Source: Dehalococcoidia bacterium UBA5629
GTDB lineage: Bacteria > Chloroflexota > Dehalococcoidia > GIF9 > UBA5629
NCBI GenBank assembly: GCA_002421445.1
Contig: DIKB01000008.1
Coordinates: forward strand, 1 to 11,959
Direction: 5' to 3'
Length of the DNA: 11,959 nt
Both the position numbers and the translations under genes were made by a program. Within the stretch, counting starts at the first letter, position 1; each line of letters starts with the position of its first letter. Shown here piece after piece: positions 7,176 through 11,959 of this stretch. The notes under the pieces are model-generated. The model had not been told where the DNA came from. It was given only the letters and a program-made list of their open reading frames with translations, and did no database searches.

Positions 7176-7862
7176 TTAAAACAGATTTCTAGCTTTCATG
7201 CTTACATATGCGTTGTCGCAAATAATGATATGATCAAGGACAGCGATCCCCAGTATTTTCCCCGCTTCTGCAAGCCGTTTTGTCAATGCGATGTCATCCT
7301 CTGATGGCGATGGATCTCCGGATGGATGATTATGGATGAAAATGACTGATGCTGCGCTTGCGATCAGCGCTTCTTTAAAGACTTCTCTTGGATGAACAAT
7401 GCTTGAGTCAAGGCTACCGATAGAGACCGTTTGCTTGTTTATCAGGTGATTTCTGGTATCAAGCGATATCAGTACGAAGTGTTCCTTTTTCTTGCCTTTT
7501 AACGATGGCTTGATTTGTCTGATAATGCTTTCCGGTGTTGTTATCAGTGGATTCAACTCTTCTGTTGAGGTTTCCAACCGTTTGCCGATTTCAAATGCCG
7601 CTTTTATTTGAGCTGCTTTGGCCGGGCCGATCCCCTTAATTTTCAGGAGCTCTTCCAGCGATGCTGCGGCCATGTTTTTGATATTGCCAAAAGTGCTCAG
7701 AAGCTTTTGGGCAAGGACGGTAACGGATTCCCCCGCTGTGCCTCTGCCAAGAATCAGGGAGATAATCTCCTGGGTGGACAACGCCTCAACCCCGAGCTGT
7801 GATAGCCTTTCTCGCGGCCGCTCTGTAACCGGGAGATCATGTATCGTGAACGATTTTTTCAA
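7176..7862 (-). CDS. radC: RadC family protein (JAB/MPN metalloprotein)
   Basis: RadC proteins were named for a presumed role in DNA repair, but their biochemical function is unsettled; related domains are JAMM metal-dependent hydrolases. The 228-residue product has the full family layout: an N-terminal RPRERL segment (15-20), a helix-hairpin-helix LLKIKGIGPAKAAQI (72-86), and the C-terminal JAMM-type domain with IHNHPSGDPSPSEDD (176-190; likely metal ligands H177, H179 and D190), ending in the usual SMKARNLF-type tail. The start is TTG at 7862, which overlaps the stop of the upstream peptidase gene in TTGA; no in-frame ATG exists near the family start, and AGGA lies about 10 bases upstream. 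Translation is therefore likely coupled to the peptidase gene. Confidence 0.95.
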   Translation of the reverse strand: MKKSFTIHDLPVTERPRERLSQLGVEALSTQEIISLILGRGTAGESVTVLAQKLLSTFGNIKNMAAASLEELLKIKGIGPAKAAQIKAAFEIGKRLETSTEELNPLITTPESIIRQIKPSLKGKKKEHFVLISLDTRNHLINKQTVSIGSLDSSIVHPREVFKEALIASAASVIFIHNHPSGDPSPSEDDIALTKRLAEAGKILGIAVLDHIIICDNAYVSMKARNLF

Positions 7863-9067
7863 TTCGTCAATCCTGCCGGTATGATATTTGTTGCTAACCG
7901 TGGGATAAGGTCATCGAATATCGTGTAGTTTGCAGATCTGAAATTGAATATTTTTAGTTCAGAGGATGTTTGTTTCTGTTTTCCCAGATACTTTTGCCAT
8001 AAGGAATCCAGTCCATCCTGATCGACTCCATATATCTTTTGAAGTGCATCATCGGTTGTGCTGCCTTCATTGAAAAGTTGAAGCAGCTTGGACATCTGTT
8101 CCCGTCCGTACACGGTAATCAGAAATTCTATAACACTCTGGCTTTGTGCATAGGAGAGACCTGCCTTAGTTGCATCTGTTGAAAACGGGCTGGCCAGACT
8201 GCGTAAAGAGATCAGCGCGTTTGTTGCAATTGCCCTATCGATTATTTTTTTGTCAGTCGGGTCAGCTTGTCCTTCGGCATACATGGCTAATCCTTCATCG
8301 AGCCATGTTGGCAGCAGGTCACCATATGGGCCGAATGTTATTTGATGAGTAACGAGATGTCCCAGCTCATGGGCGATAGCTTTTTTCCCCCAATCCATCT
8401 CTCGTGTCGATATGCCGATATTGATAGTTCCATATTCGTATGCAGCGAAGCCTCCCTCCCATCCACGGGGAAACATCATTGCGCTTTGCAAATCTTCAGT
8501 GCTGCTATAAATATAGAGTCTGGCTGTGGTTTTCAATGTGGCACCGGTATCTTTGCTGATTCGCTCCAGTCCTTTTTGTGCCGCGACCATAAGCTCCCTG
8601 GCGAATGCGTCGTCTCCTTTATACCAGAAAAGGAGAATGCCGTTTTCAGATATTTTTTTCCATTGAAAACGTGAATCGTTAAACTGGATAGAGTTTTCGG
8701 GAGTTACCAGCTTATTTCCGTTTACGTCTTCTATTGTCCACCAGTATCGTATCGTGGCTCCTACCGGTAAGCTTGAACGTCGCATGTCCCATGTCCAATT
8801 TGCTTTTACTTTTTGACTTGAGGTAAAAACCGGCCATGCTTCACTTATCACGTATGCGTAATTCAGCCTGTCTGAGTAGTAGTGGAGTCGTATTCTCGTG
8901 ATTGGTGCCGTGCTTTCTGCTTGAATATTGAATGTCAGCGCGGATGGGAAGAAGACTCCGGCTGAATTATCGATGACGGTTATTGAATTCTGCGCCATCG
9001 CAGCAGATGGCATAAATAGTGAAATCACAATGATGAGCGTCGCCAGGATTAAAAATATTTTTTTCAT
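7859..9067 (-). CDS. Secreted gluzincin-type metallopeptidase (peptidase MA-like)
   Basis: A predicted exported zinc peptidase of unknown substrate. The 402-residue product has a Sec signal peptide (1-25, ending in SAAMA before QNS), an N-terminal beta-rich domain (about 28-130) that looks like an Ig/fibronectin-type fold (RIRLHYYSDR, IRYWWTIEDVNGN), and a catalytic domain with HELGH (233-237) and a downstream glutamate in WLDEGLAMYAEG (E258). The H233/E234/H237/E258 set is the gluzincin pattern seen in the peptidase MA superfamily (Pfam Peptidase_MA_2-like), common in Chloroflexota and relatives. The last 40 residues after about 362 go past the expected end of the domain and have no motif I recognise. 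ATG 9067 overlaps the prfB stop (ATGA), with AGGAGAT just upstream; its own stop overlaps the radC TTG. Confidence 0.9.
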   Translation of the reverse strand: MKKIFLILATLIIVISLFMPSAAMAQNSITVIDNSAGVFFPSALTFNIQAESTAPITRIRLHYYSDRLNYAYVISEAWPVFTSSQKVKANWTWDMRRSSLPVGATIRYWWTIEDVNGNKLVTPENSIQFNDSRFQWKKISENGILLFWYKGDDAFARELMVAAQKGLERISKDTGATLKTTARLYIYSSTEDLQSAMMFPRGWEGGFAAYEYGTINIGISTREMDWGKKAIAHELGHLVTHQITFGPYGDLLPTWLDEGLAMYAEGQADPTDKKIIDRAIATNALISLRSLASPFSTDATKAGLSYAQSQSVIEFLITVYGREQMSKLLQLFNEGSTTDDALQKIYGVDQDGLDSLWQKYLGKQKQTSSELKIFNFRSANYTIFDDLIPRLATNIIPAGLTN

Positions 9068-10168
9068 TTAGTATCTCCTACGCGGGAGCGAAGATATGAT
9101 TTAATAAAATCGTCTATAGCTCCATCAAGAACGGCTGTTGTGTTGCTTGTTTCGTAGTCTGTCCGGTGATCTTTGACCATTTTATATGGATGAAGGACGT
9201 AACTTCTGATTTGATTGCCCCATCCTGCATCGATGCGTCCCCCTTTAAGGTTCGCTTTCTCCTGCTCTTTTTTGGCTCGTTCTATTTCAAGTAGACGTGC
9301 ATAGAGCACTTTCAGTGCGCTTTCTTTGTTCTGATGCTGAGAACGCTGACTTTGACAGGTAACAACTATCCCTGTGGGTATATGGGTTATTCTTATCGCG
9401 CTGCTCGTTTTTTGCATATTCTGTCCGCCAGGCCCGCTTGATTTAAATGTATCAACTTTTATTTCTTCGGGACTGATATGTACATCGGTGTCACCTTGAG
9501 CTTCGGGGAGCACTTCGGTAAGGGCAAAAGAAGTATGACGCGCATGATCCGAATCAAACGGTGATAACCTGACCAAACGATGTACACCATGCTCTGCTTT
9601 GAGATAGCCGTAGGCATGGCGTCCTTTGATATTAATGGTGGCGCTCTTGATTCCTGTTTCTTCGCCGGGTGATGTATCGAGTATTTCAGCTTGATACCCG
9701 TTTCGTTCTGCCCATCTGAGATACATGCGGAGAAGCATGTCAGCCCAATCTTGTGACTCAGTGCCGCCTGCGCCTGCGTGAAGTGTCATTATGGCATCTC
9801 TTTCATCGTACGGTTCGCTCAATATTAACTGGAATTCCAGGTCATCCAGACGTTTTTTAATGTTTTCAGTCTCGCACTGGATTTCTTCTTCGAGCTTTTC
9901 ATCATGCTCTTCCGTTGCCAGCGCTGCCATTTCTATGAGATCGGTAACGTTCTTTCCCAACGTGCGCCATGTCTGCACAGATTCTCTTAGTGAGCCAAGC
10001 TGACGCATTGTTGATTGTGCAGCTGATTGGTCAAGCCAAAAATCCGGATGAGTTGTCTCTTCCTCGAGCTTCTTTATTCCAGTTTCTTTTTCTGCTATGT
10101 CAAAGACGCTCCATAATATCAGAAATTCTGCGCAGCATAGCTACCAATGTTATTCCATCTTCTTGCAT
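9064..10168 (-). CDS. prfB: Peptide chain release factor 2, expressed by programmed +1 frameshift
   Basis: RF2 recognises UGA and UAA stop codons and triggers release of the finished protein. The gene starts at ATG 10168 (AGGAAAG upstream) and runs 22 codons to CTT TGA C (10105-10099). A +1 slip past the T at 10102 continues in the second frame to 9064, giving 367 residues, the usual RF2 length. The sense frame after the slip begins DIAEKETGIKKLEEE and then HPDFWLD, a conserved RF2 segment, which confirms the join. Key features are the SPF stop-codon anticodon loop (202-204), which identifies RF2, and the catalytic GGQ (247-249), here preceded by Pro. The stop overlaps the ATG of the peptidase gene. 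An annotation starting at the internal ATG 10008 would miss 53 residues. RF2 level controls the frameshift, so expression is self-regulated. Confidence 0.97.
10099..10112 (-). promoter_or_regulatory. Programmed +1 frameshift site of prfB with stimulatory Shine-Dalgarno
   Basis: On the - strand the element reads GGAG CGT CTT TGA C. The slippery CTT codon (22nd) is followed by an in-frame TGA with C after it, a poorly terminating context, and GGAG sits three bases before CTT. This is the same geometry as the E. coli site (AGGGGG TAT CTT TGA C). When RF2 is scarce the ribosome shifts and makes more RF2. Confidence 0.93.
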
Positions 10169-10229
10169 GATGTTCTTTCCTCAGTTACGTTTCATTACTG
10201 TTTCGCCAATAGTTCATTTGTGATTATCT

Positions 10230-10886
10230 CTATAGTTTACCGCTTGCAGCGCGATGTGCCAACCGTGACGGCTCCGGAAGCCGATAGCCGCTGCAGGTAT
10301 TTAGCGCCCAGTGGATGGCTGATTGCAGAGTAACCTTGTGTCCGATAGATATGAACAATGGTTTCGTTCCTTTTTTTGTTCTGAGAGCGACACCTGCTAT
10401 CTCATCATGATTGATAAGATTTGCATAACAGCCTGCTTGTTCCTGCGGTGGCTGGTACGTGCCGCAAAGCCGGGATTTAGCACATCCGATTGTAGGTATA
10501 TCGAGCAAAACGCCAAGATGCGATGCTATGCCGAAACGTCGTGGGTGTGCGATCCCCTGTCCGTCCACTATGATTAGATCGGGCTTTACAGATAACTTTT
10601 TACAGGCTTCTATCATGATAGGGCATTCGCGGAAGGATAATAATCCGGGGATATACGGGAAAACGGGCTTTTCTCTGAAGGTTTGGCATTCAACAAGCTC
10701 CAATTGCGGATAGCTGAGAAGAACTGCTGCTGCTTGAGCGTATCCGGATGAATCAGGGGCAGACATATCGACCCCTGCAATATACTTCGGGTTGATAACG
10801 CGGTTTTTCCTTGAGACCGATGAGGATAATTGCTTCTGGATGGACAGTGCTTCAGATGCGGTTGTCGGCCACTGATGAAAATGCAT
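10230..10886 (-). CDS. nfi: Endonuclease V (deoxyinosine 3' endonuclease)
   Basis: Endonuclease V nicks DNA near deoxyinosine, the product of adenine deamination, beginning alternative excision repair. From ATG 10886 the product is 218 residues, normal for the family. It shows YIAGVDMS with catalytic D40, the wedge motif PYIPG (77-81), LLSFRE with catalytic E87, and VDGQGIAHPRRFGIASHLG with catalytic D108; the C-terminus has GHKVTLQSA and the conserved YRLPEPSR. The frame opens further up to a GTG at 10949, but that codon lies upstream of a strong promoter whose start of transcription would be near 10893, so ATG 10886 is the supported start, within a leader of about 7 bases. A GTG at 10892 is a less likely alternative. 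Only 61 bases separate it from prfB, so the two genes may share a transcript. Confidence 0.95.
   Translation of the reverse strand: MHFHQWPTTASEALSIQKQLSSSVSRKNRVINPKYIAGVDMSAPDSSGYAQAAAVLLSYPQLELVECQTFREKPVFPYIPGLLSFRECPIMIEACKKLSVKPDLIIVDGQGIAHPRRFGIASHLGVLLDIPTIGCAKSRLCGTYQPPQEQAGCYANLINHDEIAGVALRTKKGTKPLFISIGHKVTLQSAIHWALNTCSGYRLPEPSRLAHRAASGKL
10234..10262 (-). promoter_or_regulatory. Possible prfB promoter within the end of nfi
   Basis: On the - strand TTGGCA (10262-10257), a 17-base spacer and TAAACT (10239-10234) make a fair -35/-10 pair, five and four matches of six. It lies at the end of nfi, about 65 bases before the prfB start, and could give prfB transcription independent of nfi. 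The match is modest and could be chance. Confidence 0.3.
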
Positions 10887-10899
10887 TTCCACACTTTTG

Positions 10900-10928
10900 A
10901 TTATAAATGAGTGATATGCTGATAGCAA
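10900..10928 (-). promoter_or_regulatory. Sigma-70-type promoter of nfi (and likely the leftward operon)
   Basis: On the - strand TTGCTA (10928-10923), a 17-base spacer and a perfect TATAAT (10905-10900) lie directly before nfi. Transcription would begin near 10893, so the message would be almost leaderless. The optimal spacing and perfect -10 make this the best promoter in the window. Confidence 0.75.
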
Positions 10929-10955
10929 CTGGATAACATGAACGATCACAACCTA

Positions 10956-10984
10956 TTGACGCGTCATATCCTGCGGCGTATTAT
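10956..10984 (+). promoter_or_regulatory. Sigma-70-type promoter of hsdM
   Basis: TTGACG, a 17-base spacer and TATTAT lie on the + strand, 95 bases before the hsdM start. Five of six matches at both boxes and optimal spacing make this a good candidate. The leader would be about 85-90 bases. It lies just past the nfi promoter, so the two transcripts diverge from a common 60-base control region. Confidence 0.7.
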
Positions 10985-11070
10985 GAGAACATTTAAAGCG
11001 ATAGTTATAACGATTACTTCATATTGTACAAGTAGCCAAACTGGCGACGAAAAAGACTAAGCTCAGAATG

Positions 11071-11075
11071 GGGAG
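11071..11075 (+). promoter_or_regulatory. Shine-Dalgarno site for hsdM
   Basis: GGGAG (within ATGGGGAGTTA) lies 3-8 bases before ATG 11079. It supports that start codon. An ATG at 11068 opens only a three-codon frame ending at the hsdM start and is probably part of this site by chance. Confidence 0.65.
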
Positions 11076-11078
11076 TTA

Positions 11079-11959
11079 ATGGCTCGAGGCAAGCAATCAA
11101 ACAATAAGCAGGAATCCATCGAGGCGACACTATGGCAGGCTGCGGATAAGCTCCGTAAAAATATGGATGCAGCGGAATATAAACATGTTGTTCTTGGCCT
11201 GATTTTCCTCAAATACATTTCCGATGCTTTTGAAGTTCACCACTCCAAACTCGTAAAAGGCAAAGGAGAATATGAAGGGGCTGACCCGGAAGACCCAAAC
11301 GAATACACTGCCGCAAAGATTTTCTTTGTGCCGCCTGTAGCCCGCTGGAAACCCATTTCCGACAACGCCAGGAAGACCGAAATCCTTCTTGGTAATGGTA
11401 AAAAAGTAGATATCGGCGGATATATCGACGAAGCAATGGAAGCAATTGAACGCCGGAACCTCTCCCTCAAAGGAGTACTTCCCAAAGTTTACGCCCGTCA
11501 AAACCTTGATCGAGCGAGTCTTGGCGGTCTCATTGACCTTATCGGCACGATTGCGCTCGGCAGCGAGCAAGCACAAAGCAAGGACGTACTGGGCCACGTG
11601 TATGAATATTTCCTCGGTCAATTTGCGCTTGCTGAAGGCAAAAAGGGTGGCCAGTTCTATACTCCCAGAAGTGTTGTCAAACTGCTGGTTGAAATGCTTG
11701 AACCATATGAAGGCCGTGTATTCGACCCTTGCTGTGGGTCCGGCGGCATGTTTGTGCAGAGCGAAAAGTTCATTGCTGCGCATCAGGATCATTATAAAAA
11801 GAGACACAATGGCATCAGCTTTAATCCTGCTGATCTGATCTCAATTTACGGACAGGAGTCCAATCAGACCACCTGGCGTCTTGCCAAAATGAACCTTGCC
11901 ATCCGCGGGATCGATAGCTCCAACATCAAATGGAACAATGAAGGCTCTTTCCTGAATAA
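11079..11959 (+). CDS. hsdM: Type I restriction-modification DNA methyltransferase subunit HsdM, 3'-truncated by window edge
   Basis: HsdM methylates adenine N6 within the target chosen by its partner HsdS and forms a complex with HsdR to protect host DNA and restrict incoming DNA. Translating from ATG 11079 gives 293 codons with no stop before the window end, so the gene continues outside; full-length HsdM is about 500 residues. The N-terminal domain (about 11-140) begins SIEATLWQAADKLRKNMDA, typical of HsdM. The methyltransferase domain has GGQFYTPRSVVKLLVEML (190-207) and the S-adenosylmethionine motif DPCCGSGGMF (216-225), then GQESNQTTWRLAKMNLAIRG. The catalytic NPPF motif would lie just past the end. 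It is transcribed away from nfi and has its own promoter, so it begins a separate locus, most likely with hsdS and hsdR downstream. Such loci are often horizontally acquired, but I see no attachment site or clear base shift. Confidence 0.95.
   Translation, partial: MARGKQSNNKQESIEATLWQAADKLRKNMDAAEYKHVVLGLIFLKYISDAFEVHHSKLVKGKGEYEGADPEDPNEYTAAKIFFVPPVARWKPISDNARKTEILLGNGKKVDIGGYIDEAMEAIERRNLSLKGVLPKVYARQNLDRASLGGLIDLIGTIALGSEQAQSKDVLGHVYEYFLGQFALAEGKKGGQFYTPRSVVKLLVEMLEPYEGRVFDPCCGSGGMFVQSEKFIAAHQDHYKKRHNGISFNPADLISIYGQESNQTTWRLAKMNLAIRGIDSSNIKWNNEGSFLN

Noticed and set aside
9064..10008. prfB starting at ATG 10008 as a 314-residue protein.
   Set aside because: The same frame continues upstream with the conserved HPDFW segment to the programmed frameshift site, so the 53 upstream residues are part of RF2.
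10009..10168. A truncated or frameshift-damaged prfB pseudogene.
   Set aside because: The TGA sits in the standard CTT TGA C site with a stimulatory GGAG, so it is regulatory and not damage.
10887..10949. Extended nfi start at GTG 10949.
   Set aside because: It lies upstream of the TATAAT promoter and adds 21 residues with no family similarity.
10993..11020. GTTATAAC palindrome between nfi and hsdM as an operator.
   Set aside because: The symmetric core is only 8 bases and the flanks do not match, which is common by chance in AT-rich DNA.
11130..11807. A 225-codon open frame on the - strand and a + strand frame at 11446-11838.
   Set aside because: Both overlap hsdM, whose translation shows clear methyltransferase motifs. 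They have no recognisable domain and are shadow frames.

Overview
The window is an ordinary-looking bacterial chromosomal segment of moderate GC content. It holds two convergent gene sets and the edge of a restriction-modification locus. Gene content points to a Gram-positive-type or monoderm-like lineage, and my best guess is Chloroflexota (Dehalococcoidia-like). The reasons are the secreted MA-type gluzincin peptidase, the CARDB-like repeat protein anchored near the membrane, and the orphan peptide-binding lipoprotein. This placement is an inference from gene style and was not tested by alignment.

Left part (1-4004, + strand): the 3' part of trmD (tRNA m1G37 methyltransferase), rplS (ribosomal protein L19), priA (replication restart helicase) and def (peptide deformylase). 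rplS and priA overlap by 4 bases and def follows priA after 9 bases, so the four genes read as one translation/replication housekeeping operon. A perfect 9-bp inverted repeat at the end of def is a possible terminator between the convergent gene sets.

Middle part (4049-10886, - strand): reading in the direction of transcription, the order is nfi (endonuclease V), prfB (release factor 2, with a programmed +1 frameshift at CTT TGA C), a secreted HExxH peptidase, radC, a peptide-type ABC transporter substrate-binding lipoprotein, and then a separately promoted membrane protein. That last protein has a 21-residue Gln/Pro/Met-rich tandem repeat and two CARDB-like beta domains. prfB/peptidase and peptidase/radC overlap by four bases (ATGA and TTGA), which suggests translational coupling.

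Right edge (10887-11959): nfi and hsdM are divergent, and each has a good sigma-70-type promoter in the intergenic space. hsdM, the methyltransferase subunit of a Type I restriction-modification system, runs off the window end; any hsdS and hsdR would lie beyond it.

Nothing here amounts to a clearly new system. The most notable items are the repeat-rich CARDB-like protein with a puzzling topology, the well-preserved RF2 frameshift autoregulatory site, and the unusual operon joining RF2 to a secreted peptidase, RadC and a solute-binding lipoprotein. I found no tRNA, rRNA, CRISPR array or insertion sequence, and no gap over 300 bases lacks a gene.
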